From: Sanghuangporus weigelae
Lineage: Eukaryota; Basidiomycota; Agaricomycetes; Hymenochaetales; Hymenochaetaceae
Length of the DNA stretch: 64,000 bases
NCBI GenBank assembly: GCA_033182465.1
Contig: CP137329.1
Location: 1,054,001 to 1,118,000, forward strand
Direction: 5' to 3'
Under the pieces are notes generated by a model. The model was not told the origin of the DNA. It was given only the letters and a program-made list of their open reading frames with translations, and searched no databases. This document shows positions 1 to 12,444 of the stretch, piece after piece. Numbering within the stretch: position 1 is the stretch's first letter; each line of letters starts with the position of its first letter. The translations under genes and the position numbers were made by a program.

Positions 1-3000
1 GGTGAGCAGGGTTGAGCTGGCATTGCACAAGATCAGAAGCACTCGTTCTACCACCCTCAAGCTTGAGGAGTTTGAGAATGAGCTTGCATGTGCATGCCTG
101 ATATGTGCTCTTCCTGAGGACTATGCCTCCTTTCACTCTGCAGTGCTCCTTATGAAGGAATTCAAGTGGAATAACCTCAAGGAAGCATTTGCTCAAGAGC
201 AGCAGAACCGTCAAGAGCGTGTCCAGCTTCAGCCCCAGGCCATGTTCACATCCACCAGTAGTGCTGCTAAGCCTATCTCCTCTCAAAATGTCACTTGCAC
301 ATTCTGTGGCATTCCTAAGCACACTGAGGAGAATTGCCATATGAAGCAGGCAGCCTCTAAGGATGCACATGCCAGGGCTAAGAGAAACAGGGAAGAGAAG
401 AGGAGGAGAGGCTGGAAGGGCCAGAAGGCCCATATTGCTCAAGATGAATCTGCTGAATCTGCTGAATTTGCTGGCAATGCAAGTGCTCTTGACTTTACCA
501 ATCCCCATTCACCTCTTATCCCAGATGCAGGAACTGACTGGATTGCTGACACAGGTGCCACTTGCCACATGACTCCACATCGTCATTGGTTCACCAAATA
601 CTCAACAAATCACACCCCAATTCGTTTAGCCAACAACCAAGTTATTTATTCAGTTGGCATTGGCACAGTGCGCTTTCAGCCTGTAGTTGGTGGCAAACCT
701 GGACAGTTACTTGAATTTGAGTGTGTATTACATGTTCCTGATCTTAGAAACAATCTCCTCTCAGTCCTGTATTTGACTCGCTCCAAATCATATGTTGTCA
801 CCATTCATCATAACAAAATGCTTTTCCATCGTCATGGATCAGTCCTGTTCACTGCAAACATCACTCCCAACAATGCAGCAAGTCTCAATGGCCACATTGT
901 CCCCACTATTGCTTATGCTGCATTTACAAGCACCTGTCCACTTGACACTACACTTTGGCACAGGCGCTTTGCACACCTTAATCATGGTGATGTGAACAGG
1001 TTGATGACTGAGGAGTTGGTCAAGGGAATGGTTATCAAGTCCAAGAGCACTCCAGATCCTATCTGTGAACCTTGCATTGCTGGCAAGCAGCACAGGTCTA
1101 ATGTCTCCAAACTTGCATCTCACAGAGCTTCTGATCTCCTTCAATTGGTCCACTCTGATGTTCATGGTCCATTGCCTGTCCAGTCTAGACATGGCTTCAA
1201 GTATTGGATCACCTTCATTGATGATTACAGTCGCTACTGGGCTGTTCTCCCTTTGAAGAAGAAGAGTGATGCATTTGCTGCCTTCAAACAATTTAAGGCC
1301 TATGCAGAGAATCAATTGGGAGTGAAGATTAAGGCCACTCGTGATGATAAAGGTGGAGAGTATGTGTCTAAGGAATGGGACCAGTTCTGCATCACTGCAG
1401 GCATCCACAGGTAGCACACTATTAGAGATGAACCTCATCAGAATGGTGTTGCAGAGCGTGCCAACAGGACACTTGCAGAGGGCATCACTACTATGCTTAA
1501 TGAAGCGCATTTTCCCTCTACCTTCTGGTGGGATGCAGTTGCAGCATTTGTGCATGTGCACAACCGCTCTCCCACCTCTGCTGTGTCTGCTAGTACACCC
1601 TATGAGCTCTGGTATCAGTCAAAGCCAGATGTCTCTCACCTGCGTGTATTTGGGTGCACCTCCTATGTGCTTGTGAAGAAAGATCAACACAAGCAGCTGC
1701 AGTCCCACACACAGAAATGTGTGTTCCTAGGCTACCCCTCCAATTATAAAGGCTGGCTGTTCTGGAATCCTCTTACCAGGAAGGAAGTCATCAGTGACTC
1801 TGCTCAGTTTGATGAGAGAGTGTTCCCTGGTACATCCAGAAACCCAGTTGACCTGAGGGTGAATATGCCTGCACAGACAGAAGACCTGCCAGAACAGAGG
1901 GGAGTAGAGGATGCTATTGATGTTCTGCCAGCTCCTCCTCCTCCACCTGCTCCTGGACATCCAGCAGATCCTCCTATGCCTACACCTACACCTACACCCA
2001 GTCCTCCACCCAATCCATCACCTAGTCCTCCACCACATGGTCCTTTACATCATCCTCCTTCACCACCAGCTACTCATCCTCCAAAGCGTGAACATACTAC
2101 TTCACCTCTGCCATCTGAGCAGGCCTCAAAGAAACAAAGGCCTGCTTCTCCCTGGTGGCCAGATCCAATGTGGAGGCCTATTAGACGTCATACCACTGGC
2201 TGGTGGGATGTGGACTATGTTGGAAAGCACCTTCCCAGACGTGTGCCAGGCTCTCCTATTCCACCACAGCGCTTCAACTTCAACTCAGCAGAGCCAACTG
2301 CATCTGACACTGCACCTGACACTGCTTCTGAAACTGACTCTGCAGCACAGCCAGATGTTGTAGAGCAGCCAGAGCAGGATGTTGAGATGGACACTGATTC
2401 ACCTGATGAACTGGACATCATGTCAGAAGAGGAGTTGCAAGCTGAAGCACTGATGTTTGCTGGCCTGATGGATTTTGGTGCTAATGCAGGACTGGAGGAC
2501 ATCTATCTGTCTTATGAGGATGCTCTAGAATATGCACTTCAGACATCTCATTGCGCTGAGCATGTGTTCTCTGCACAAGGTGTGCAACACATCAGTCCTG
2601 AACCCTATCAGTGGAAGGACATCAAAGGACGCCCTGATGCAGACCTCTGGGAGAAGGCAGCCATGGAGGAATTTATCAGTCTGATTGAGAATGGCACATT
2701 TGAGCCAGTTAGACTGCCTCCTGGCAGAAAGCCCATTGGATGCAGATGGGTGTTCAAGCTCAAGCGCAAGGCAGATGGATCTGTGGACAGGTACAAGGCA
2801 AGGCTGGTAGCTAAGGGATTCTCACAGCAACCAGGACTTGAATTCTCTCAGGTGTTTGCTCCTACAGCCAAATGGGCTGCACTTAGAGCTATCCTGGCAT
2901 TGGCTGCATTTGAGGACCTTGAGCTGTACAGTGTTGACATCTCTACTGCTTTCCTCAATGGTGAGATGGAGCATGATGTCTACATGAACCAGCCTGAAGG

Positions 3001-4439
3001 ATTTGAGGACTACTTTGGCCCTGGATTTGTTCTCAAGCTGATCAAGTCAATTTATGGCCTTAAGCAGGCTGGCCACCAATGGCACAAGAAGCTTGATTCA
3101 GTGATGAAGAGCATGGGCTTCAAGTTAGTGCGCTGTGATTACAGCATTTGGGTGTACAGCAGGGATGAAGTGCGCATCATTATTCCAGTCTATGTTGATG
3201 ACATGACTATTGCTGCAAAGTCCAAGCAGCAGTATGAATCTGTCAGAGATGAGCTGGCCAAGCACTTCAAACTGCATGAACTGGGCCCAACCTCATTCCT
3301 ACTAGGAGTTCACATTGAGAGAGACCGCTCTAAGCACTCTATCAGTCTGTCACAGAGACAGTACATTATTGATGTGCTAGAGCGCTTCAGCATGAGCAAC
3401 TGTGGCACTGTTACTACTCCTCTCCCTGAGCAGAAGCTCAGCAAGAACATGGCTCCCAAGACCCCTGCAGAGATTGAATACATGAAGCAAGTGCCCTACA
3501 AGCAATTGGTTGGTGCACTCATGTATCTGGCTATAGCTACAAGGCCAGACATTGCATATGCAGTTGGTGTCTTAGGACGCTTTAGTTCTAATCCTGGTCC
3601 AACTCATTGGAAGGCAGCAAAGCATTTATGTCGCTATCTGCAGGGCACCAAGGATTTCAGGCTAACCTATGCACCTGATCCTAAGTCCTCTGAGCTGTTC
3701 ACTACCTTCTGTGATGCTGACCATGGAGGAAATGAGGATAACAGGCACTCCACAAGTGGGATGGTTGTCAAGATGGGAACTGGTGCTATCAGCTGGGCTA
3801 GCAAGCTACAGCCCTTTGTGACTCTGTCCACCACTGAAGCAGAATACATTGCTGCTGTCAGTGCAGGACAAGAGATTATGTGGCTTAGAAATCTGTTTAC
3901 AGAGTTTGGCTACAAGTTTGATGCACCTTCTTCCCTGTACATTGATAACCAGTCTGCTCTGTCTGTGGCAAACAATCCTGAGCATCATGGACGCATGAAA
4001 CACCTAGATCTGCGCTTCTACTGGTTGAGAGATGTTGTAGAGGCTGGTCATATCAATGTGCATTACTTGCCTACTCAGACCATGCCAGCTGACATCATGA
4101 CCAAAGCACTAAGCAGAGTGAAGGTTAAGGAGATGTGTAGGATGCTGGGATTATGTTGAAGGAAGAAGTGTCAGATCAGGGGGGAGTGTTAGAAGTGTGA
4201 TTCTGACACTGTTAGTATTTTGTTGTTTCTTATTCTGTTTATATTGTTTGTTATGTCCACTTTCTTGATCATGTGATGCTTATGTAATCTTCTGTAAAAG
4301 CGGCACAGTCCATTGGTGAGTACCCTACATCAAGTGTACTCACCACTGGACTCAGGTATGTAGTTAGACTGTTAATACTACATCAAGTGTACTCACCACT
4401 GGACTCAGTGGTCCATTGCTGGACTTGTGTGATCTAACA
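1..4439 (+). mobile_element. Ty1/copia LTR retrotransposon, copy A (5' part outside window)
   Basis: The element enters the window inside gag and runs to its 3' LTR. Parts in order are the gag CCHC zinc knuckle (about 291-345), an aspartic protease with DTGA (about 550-565), integrase zinc and catalytic domains (about 955-1400), a proline-rich linker (about 1920-2100), reverse transcriptase with YVDDM (about 3190-3205) and RNase H (about 3680-4100). A polypurine tract lies at 4179-4186, directly before the LTR. The pol order integrase before RT defines Ty1/copia. The copy mirrors copy B base for base as far as I can compare (position x corresponds to 10677-x). It is nearly whole, with about one break in the coding region. 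The identity to B implies a recent copy, gene conversion or an assembly effect. Confidence 0.95.
4187..4439 (+). repeat. 3' LTR of copia copy A (253 bp)
   Basis: It starts TGTTAG and ends CTAACA. It contains a 28-bp motif twice, 53 bp apart, so it is 53 bp longer than the 5' LTR of copy B. The flank at 4440 reads GTTC, which does not continue a target duplication of this copy but does match the flank of copy B at 12445. Confidence 0.93.
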
Positions 4440-5035
4440 AGTTCTCCACCACATGGTCCTTCACATCATCCTTCTTCACCACCAGCTACTCATCCTCTAA
4501 AGCGTAAACATACTATTTCACCTCTGCCATCTGAGCAGGCCTCAAAGAAACAAAGACCTGCTTCTTTCTGGTGGCCAGATCCAATATGGAGGCCTATTAG
4601 ACGTCATACCACTAGCTGGTGGAATGTGGACTATGTTGAAAAGCACCTTCCTAGACATGTGCTTAGGCTCTCCTGTTGCATCACAGTGCTTCAACTTCAA
4701 TTCTGCAGAGCCAACTGCACCTGATACTGTTTCTGATACTGGCTCTGCACTCAGCCAGATATTGTAGAGCAGCCAGAGCAAGATGCTGAGATGGACACTG
4801 ATTCATCTGATGAACTAGACATTATGTCAGAAGAGGAGTTGTAAGCTGAAGCACTGATGTTTACTGGCCTCATGGATTTTGGTGCTAATGTAGGACTGGA
4901 GTACATCTATCTGTCTTATAAGAATGCTCTGGAATATGCATTTCAGACATCTCATTGCACTGAGCATGTGTTCTCTGCACAAGGTGTGCAACACATCAGT
5001 CCTGAACCCTATCAGTGGAAGAACATCAAAGGACG
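4440..5035 (+). mobile_element. Old copia fragment (proline-rich linker to start of RT)
   Basis: The sequence follows positions about 2029-2630 of copia copy A with many substitutions. It is a fossil fragment with several breaks, clearly older than copies A and B. It ends at ...AAAGGA followed by CG, where an R1 element begins. Read in reverse complement, it continues the old copia sequence that starts at 12445, with GAAC shared by both edges. Copy B therefore inserted into this older element. Confidence 0.85.
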
Positions 5036-6237
5036 CTGTAGCAGGTTGTGTGTGTCTCTGAAGGCGCTACCAATGTCCGTCCTACTATGGGTGCTGAATG
5101 TATGAAGAAATCTCCAAAAACAAGATGCCAACGCTATTAGACTCTAAATTCCCACTACCCAGCAGGTGCTGAGGACCATTGGAGACATAATGGAGGGGTG
5201 TAGAGATGCCGAAGTATAAAGGGGATAAGCTAATATGGCTGCTGCTCAAAAGGGGGGATCACAGGAGGCTGCCGATATAGTGGAAACTCGGACACAGGGT
5301 CGGCAGGAGCGTATGAAATGAATATAAGGGATAAAATGCAGTGAGTGGATGGAGAAGGCACCACTGGGTTGTCTGGTATGATGCCTGTGTCACTGGATAG
5401 CCACCGACATTAAATAGAGGGCTGCAGAAATGAGGGGGAGGCCACACGAGTCCGCCGAAGTAGCGTAAACGCAATAGGTGAAAGAAAAGGACTGTATAAG
5501 ATGAGTATATAGACTAAGCTGGGGTGAAAGGCTGGAAAGGGTGCCGCAGAGGAGTCTGATAGGAGGCCTGTGTTGCTGAAGGGTCGCCGACATCAGATAG
5601 AGGGGCGCCGACAAGGTACAAAGTGCGGGGAGGAGGCTCAGGGTTAAATCCCAAGCCCTTCTCACTCACTGAATGTCAGAGCGGCCAAGGCGTATCAGAG
5701 GCGGCGAAGGCAAGTAGAATGATGAGTCAAGCAAGAGGAGATGTCAAAGATAGTATATAATTAAGGGGGGAGCTCAGTACATGAGGGGAGACTCAGAGTG
5801 AAGGATATCTCGAACTCTGGCGCTCGGTCTAGTACATGCTCACTTCCTCTAAGATGATCTATCATCTACTAACCTAATATAAGCTCTATATATACTCTGC
5901 TGCTGTTGCTGACATGTCCTACTGCCTGACAACATCTCCTAAGTCATCTGGGTCGCCAAGGGCCGCTGCCGGAGCGCCCAGGTGAAATCTGCAAGCGGCA
6001 ACGTGAGGGAGGCATCCAATGGCATAGAATATCGAGTATCTGCAATAATATGGGCACCAGCGGAGTTCGGCTTGGCGGCACAAGTTGGCGGCTTGGTACA
6101 CCAATGTACCACATGCCTACCTTCCATAATGGTCTAATGGGGGCCGCCGCATCGGGGGGAAGTTGGGAAACATCAGAGCTGATGATCAGAGGCTAATATC
6201 GCATATATGAGACAAGGGGTGAATCAGTCAGTGTTCC
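5036..6237 (-). mobile_element. R1 element copy 1 (CG-target, truncated by copia B)
   Basis: Non-coding repeat starting CTGTAGCAGG directly after CG (5034-5035). It is about 1.2 kb of the 1.8-kb R1 unit in reverse orientation, and ends where copia B begins. Many CG sites of the better-kept copies at 22086 and 33910 read TG or CA here. The intact site for the mariner-type MITE seen in copy 3 is visible near 6037 (GAGTATCTGC). No coding potential was recognised. Confidence 0.8.
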
Positions 6238-6490
6238 TGTTAGATCACACAAGTCCAGCAATGGACCACTGAGTCCAGTGGTGAGTACACTTGATGTAGT
6301 ATTAACAGTCTAACTACATACCTGAGTCCAGTGGTGAGTACACTTGATGTAGGGTACTCACCAATGGACTGTGCCGCTTTTACAGAAGATTACATAAGCA
6401 TCACATGATCAAGAAAGTGGACATAACAAACAATATAAACAGAATAAGAAACAACAAAATACTAACAGTGTCAGAATCACACTTCTAACA
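6238..6490 (-). repeat. 3' LTR of copia copy B (253 bp)
   Basis: Identical in length and sequence layout to the LTR at 4187-4439. Termini TGTTAG/CTAACA. It carries the 28-bp motif twice. Confidence 0.93.
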
Positions 6491-6517
6491 CTCCCCCCTG
6501 ATCTGACACTTCTTCCT

Positions 6518-9500
6518 TCAACATAATCCCAGCATCCTACACATCTCCTTAACCTTCACTCTGCTTAGTGCTTTGGTCATGATGTCAGCTGGCATGGTCT
6601 GAGTAGGCAAGTAATGCACATTGATATGACCAGCCTCTACAACATCTCTCAACCAGTAGAAGCGCAGATCTAGGTGTTTCATGCGTCCATGATGCTCAGG
6701 ATTGTTTGCCACAGACAGAGCAGACTGGTTATCAATGTACAGGGAAGAAGGTGCATCAAACTTGTAGCCAAACTCTGTAAACAGATTTCTAAGCCACATA
6801 ATCTCTTGTCCTGCACTGACAGCAGCAATGTATTCTGCTTCAGTGGTGGACAGAGTCACAAAGGGCTGTAGCTTGCTAGCCCAGCTGATAGCACCAGTTC
6901 CCATCTTGACAACCATCCCACTTGTGGAGTGCCTGTTATCCTCATTTCCTCCATGGTCAGCATCACAGAAGGTAGTGAACAGCTCAGAGGACTTAGGATC
7001 AGGTGCATAGGTTAGCCTGAAATCCTTGGTGCCCTGCAGATAGCGACATAAATGCTTTGCTGCCTTCCAATGAGTTGGACCAGGATTAGAACTAAAGCGT
7101 CCTAAGACACCAACTGCATATGCAATGTCTGGCCTTGTAGCTATAGCCAGATACATGAGTGCACCAACCAATTGCTTGTAGGGCACTTGCTTCATGTATT
7201 CAATCTCTGCAGGGGTCTTGGGAGCCATGTTCTTGCTGAGCTTCTGCTCAGGGAGAGGAGTAGTAACAGTGCCACAGTTGCTCATGCTGAAGCGCTCTAG
7301 CACATCAATAATGTACTGTCTCTGTGACAGACTGATAGAGTGCTTAGAGCGGTCTCTCTCAATGTGAACTCCTAGTAGGAATGAGGTTGGGCCCAGTTCA
7401 TGCAGTTTGAAGTGCTTGGCCAGCTCATCTCTGACAGATTCATACTGCTGCTTGGACTTTGCAGCAATAGTCATGTCATCAACATAGACTGGAATAATGA
7501 TGCGCACTTCATCCCTGCTGTACACCCAAATGCTGTAATCACAGCGCACTAACTTGAAGCCCATGCTCTTCATCACTGAATCAAGCTTCTTGTGCCATTG
7601 GTGGCCAGCCTGCTTAAGGCCATAAATTGACTTGATCAGCTTGAGAACAAATCCAGGGCCAAAGTAGTCCTCAAATCCTTCAGGCTGGTTCATGTAGACA
7701 TCATGCTCCATCTCACCATTGAGGAAAGCAGTAGAGATGTCAACACTGTACAGCTCAAGGTCCTCAAATGCAGCCAATGCCAGGATAGCTCTAAGTGCAG
7801 CCCATTTGGCTGTAGGAGCAAACACCTGAGAGAATTCAAGTCCTGGTTGCTGTGAGAATCCCTTAGCTACCAGCCTTGCCTTGTACCTGTCCACAGATCC
7901 ATCTGCCTTGCGCTTGAGCTTGAACACCCATCTGCATCCAATGGGCTTTCTGCCAGGAGGCAGTCTAACTGGCTCAAATGTGCCATTCTCAATCAGACTG
8001 ATAAATTCCTCCATGGCTGCCTTCTCCCAGAGGTCTGCATCAGGGCGTCCTTTGATGTCCTTCCACTGATAGGGTTCAGGACTGATGTGTTGCACACCTT
8101 GTGCAGAGAACACATGCTCAGCGCAATGAGATGTCTGAAGTGCATATTCTAGAGCATCCTCATAAGACAGATAGATGTCCTCCAGTCCTGCATTAGCACC
8201 AAAATCCATCAGGCCAGCAAACATCAGTGCTTCAGCTTGCAACTCCTCTTCTGACATGATGTCCAGTTCATCAGGTGAATCAGTGTCCATCTCAACATCC
8301 TGCTCTGGCTGCTCTACAACATCTGGCTGTGCTGCAGAGTCAGTTTCAGAAGCAGTGTCAGGTGCAGTGTCAGATGCAGTTGGCTCTGCTGAGTTGAAGT
8401 TGAAGCGCTGTGGTGGAATAGGAGAGCCTGGCACACGTCTGGGAAGGTGCTTTCCAACATAGTCCACATCCCACCAGCCAGTGGTATGACGTCTAATAGG
8501 CCTCCACATTGGATCTGGCCACCAGGGAGAAGCAGGCCTTTGTTTCTTTGAGGCCTGCTCAGATGGCAGAGGTGAAGTAGTATGTTCACGCTTTGGAGGA
8601 TGAGTAGCTGGTGGTGAAGGAGGATGATGTAAAGGACCATGTGGTGGAGGACTAGGTGATGGATTGGGTGGAGGACTGGGTGTAGGTGTAGGTGTAGGCA
8701 TAGGAGGATCTGCTGGATGTCCAGGAGCAGGTGGAGGAGGAGGAGCTGGCAGAACATCAATAGCATCCTCTACTCCCCTCTGTTCTGGCAGGTCTTCTGT
8801 CTGTGCAGGCATATTCACCCTCAGGTCAACTGGGTTTCTGGATGTACCAGGGAACACTCTCTCATCAAACTGAGCAGAGTCACTGATGACTTCCTTCCTG
8901 GTAAGAGGATTCCAGAACAGCCAGCCTTTATAATTGGAGGGGTAGCCTAGGAACACACATTTCTGTGTGTGGGACTGCAGCTGCTTGTGTTGATCTTTCT
9001 TCACAAGCACATAGGAGGTGCACCCAAATACACGCAGGTGAGAGACATCTGGCTTTGACTGATACCAGAGCTCATAGGGTGTACTAGCAGACACAGCAGA
9101 GGTGGGAGAGCGGTTGTGCACATGCACAAATGCTGCAACTGCATCCCACCAGAAGGTAGAGGGAAAATGCGCTTCATTAAGCATAGTAGTGATGCCCTCT
9201 GCAAGTGTCCTGTTGGCACGCTCTGCAACACCATTCTGATGAGGTTCATCTCTAATAGTGTGCTACCTGTGGATGCCTGCAGTGATGCAGAACTGGTCCC
9301 ATTCCTTAGACACATACTCTCCACCTTTATCATCACGAGTGGCCTTAATCTTCACTCCCAATTGATTCTCTGCATAGGCCTTAAATTGTTTGAAGGCAGC
9401 AAATGCATCACTCTTCTTCTTCAAAGGGAGAACAGCCCAGTAGCGACTGTAATCATCAATGAAGGTGATCCAATACTTGAAGCCATGTCTAGACTGGACA

Positions 9501-11059
9501 GGCAATGGACCATGAACATCAGAGTGGACCAATTGAAGGAGATCAGAAGCTCTGTGAGATGCAAGTTTGGAGACATTAGACCTGTGCTGCTTGCCAGCAA
9601 TGCAAGGTTCACAGATAGGATCTGGAGTGCTCTTGGACTTGATAACCATTCCCTTGACCAACTCCTCAGTCATCAACCTGTTCACATCACCATGATTAAG
9701 GTGTGCAAAGCGCCTGTGCCAAAGTGTAGTGTCAAGTGGACAGGTGCTTGTAAATGCAGCATAAGCAATAGTGGGGACAATGTGGCCATTGAGACTTGCT
9801 GCATTGTTGGGAGTGATGTTTGCAGTGAACAGGACTGATCCATGACGATGGAAAAGCATTTTGTTATGATGAATGGTGACAACATATGATTTGGAGCGAG
9901 TCAAATACAGGACTGAGAGGAGATTGTTTCTAAGATCAGGAACATGTAATACACACTCAAATTCAAGTAACTGTCCAGGTTTGCCACCAACTACAGGCTG
10001 AAAGCGCACTGTGCCAATGCCAACTGAATAAATAACTTGGTTGTTGGCTAAACGAATTGGGGTGTGATTTGTTGAGTATTTGGTGAACCAATGACGATGT
10101 GGAGTCATGTGGCAAGTGGCACCTGTGTCAGCAATCCAGTCAGTTCCTGCATCTGGGATAAGAGGTGAATGGGGATTGGTAAAGTCAAGAGCACTTGCAT
10201 TGCCAGCAAATTCAGCAGATTCAGCAGATTCATCTTGAGCAATATGGGCCTTCTGGCCCTTCCAGCCTCTCCTCCTCTTCTCTTCCCTGTTTCTCTTAGC
10301 CCTGGCATGTGCATCCTTAGAGGCTGCCTGCTTCATATGGCAATTCTCCTCAGTGTGCTTAGGAATGCCACAGAATGTGCAAGTGACATTTTGAGAGGAG
10401 ATAGGCTTAGCAGCACTACTGGTGGATGTGAACATGGCCTGGGGCTGAAGCTGGACACGCTCTTGACGGTTCTGCTGCTCTTGAGCAAATGCTTCCTTGA
10501 GGTTATTCCACTTGAATTCCTTCATAAGGAGCACTGCAGAGTGAAAGGAGGCATAGTCCTCAGGAAGAGCACATATCAGGCATGCACATGCAAGCTCATT
10601 CTCAAACTCCTCAAGCTTGAGGGTGGTAGAACGAGTGCTTCTGATCTTGTGCAATGCCAGCTCAACCCTGCTCACCAGGTTGGTGAGGGACTCATCTTCC
10701 TTCTTGGTGATGTTGAAGAACTCATCATAAGCATTAAAGCGCGCAGCTGGGTTGTCCTGCTCATTGATCTTCTGAAGCTCAGTCCACATCTTGACTGGAT
10801 CATCCATGTAGTCCTGCACCATGACCTGCATGCTATGCTCAATTCTCTGATAGATCAGGCCAGCAGCTTGCTCAGCCTTCTCTTCCCAGAGCTGAACAGC
10901 ATCATCTGGAGCACTAGGCTTAGCTTCCTGACCAGAGGTCAAGCGCCACAACTTCTTGACTTGAAGTGTAGCACGCATATCATGCTTCCAGACAGAGTAA
11001 TTGCTGTCATTGAGCTTGGTGATAGTGGATAGCGTCTCAGAGGTGACAGGATCAGACAT
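6518..11059 (-). CDS. copia copy B gag-pol coding region (fossil, about one break)
   Basis: The polyprotein starts with ATG at 11059 (MSDPVTSE...). The N-terminal part is a Ty1/copia-type gag ending in a CCHC knuckle (about 10332-10386). It is followed by the protease with DTGA (about 10110-10130), integrase with HHCC and DDE core (about 9270-9720), the proline-rich linker, reverse transcriptase with YVDD (about 7472-7488) and RNase H (about 6560-7000). The family makes capsid-like particles, reverse transcribes its RNA in them and integrates the cDNA. The span is given as a region and is not a single uninterrupted frame. Confidence 0.9.
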
Positions 11060-12244
11060 GATTGTTGGAATGAGGTGTGGATGAGAGTGGACAAGTGATG
11101 CTCAGAAGAAATAAGCAGTGAGGGAGTAATGAGGGAGAGAGCGCTAACAAATTTATGTCTGGAGGTGACAGATCAATGCCAACCAGTGCAGTCTTCTACA
11201 GTCACTGAAGTATACACAGATTTGCCGCAAGACAGTGCTGGTCTGTTGGTCTGCTAAGACCCCGCAGGCACCGCTAACTGAGAGAGGCTCTAGGCTTAAG
11301 TAGACACTCAAAGAGCGACTACAACCAGCGAACTAAGGCCGGGCAGGCAAGCTTCACGTCTGTAGGCTAGGCTGATCCAACAACAGTGATGGAGCCACAC
11401 ACCAATTAACACCAGAGCTGCCAGACACAAAATGCAGCGCAGAGAGGGAACGAATAGGCGGATTGGTGCGCAAATTAGCACGCAGATAGAGGACGACGAG
11501 CCGAGTCGAACGGTGTAAAGATCACGCGGATCGGATCGGCAGATCGGCGGCAATCAACGATTTCCGACAGAACAAGAACAGCCAGCAGCCCAGTTAAACC
11601 GCAGCCGATTAAGCTGAAACTTGGTGGAAGGGTGCAGAGGTATGGGAGCCGTATGCACACCAAAGGGCGTCTGGATCGGATCAACGGATGCCGAGAAAAT
11701 CGGAAATTGGCAAAATGAGGTTCAAAACAGAGAACCTGCAATAAGTCGGCGAGTTCTTGACCGATTTGGCTGAAACTTCGCGACAAAGGACGTTGCAATA
11801 GGCCAAATAGACGTGCCAAGTTTCGTGAGAAACGGATCAGCGGTTCCTCCGGAATAGGCAATAGAAGTTCGAAGATAGCCCAAATTGATAGGGCTGCAGC
11901 AGCGTCAAATTGCGACAGATCGGGCTGAAACTCGGCAGGACAGTAGGCCCATATGGGCCGAGTAAACGTGCCAAAGGGCGTCGAACACGGCTGGACGGTT
12001 GTGGAGCAATCAAGCGGCGAAGTTTTGGGGAGATTTGGCACTGATAACAGCCAAAGAAAGCAGCAGAGGGCTCTGGGACTGTGGAAACTGCACAGAAGGG
12101 TGCAGAAGGTGATGGGAACACTGGGAACACACCAAAAGGCCAGTCCAGAACACCAAAAGCTTCTCTGACAACAACAGCAGCTCTCCAAACCCAAAAACTC
12201 AAAAATGCGGCAGTGCAGACAGCTAGAGCTCAAGGCTCATAACC

Positions 12245-12444
12245 TGTTAGATCACACAAGTCCAGCAATGGACCACTGAGTCCAGTGGTGAGTACACTTG
12301 ATGTAGGATACTCACCAATGGACTGTGCCGCTTTTACAGAAGATTACATAAGCATCACATGATCAAGAAAGCGGACATAACAAACAATATAAACAGAATA
12401 AGAAACAACAAAATACTAACAGTGTCAGAATCACACTTCTAACA
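12245..12444 (-). repeat. 5' LTR of copia copy B (200 bp)
   Basis: TGTTAG...CTAACA termini. It has only one copy of the 28-bp motif found twice in the 3' LTR. A GGTTATGAGCC stretch follows it in the sense direction where a primer-binding site is expected; the primer tRNA was not identified. Confidence 0.92.

Larger units (their letters stand above)
6238..12444 (-). mobile_element. Ty1/copia LTR retrotransposon, copy B (full length)
   Basis: Complete copia element: 5' LTR 12245-12444, a leader of about 1.2 kb, coding region 11059 to 6518, polypurine tract and 3' LTR 6238-6490. The two LTRs differ by two substitutions over about 200 aligned bases plus a 53-bp length difference, so the insertion is young. 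The 5' flank at 12445 is GAAC inside an old copia fragment; the matching flank is found at 4440 beside copy A, not at 6237. This is explained by inversion of the spacer 4440-6237. The element looks nearly whole, with about one break in the coding region. Confidence 0.95.

Noticed and set aside
839-1561. 240-aa open frame antisense to copia integrase (also 9116-9838)
   Set aside because: Shadow frame of a conserved pol region; present in both copia copies only because they are identical.
10169-11032. 287-aa plus-strand open frame
   Set aside because: Antisense to copia gag; composition and position show it is a shadow.
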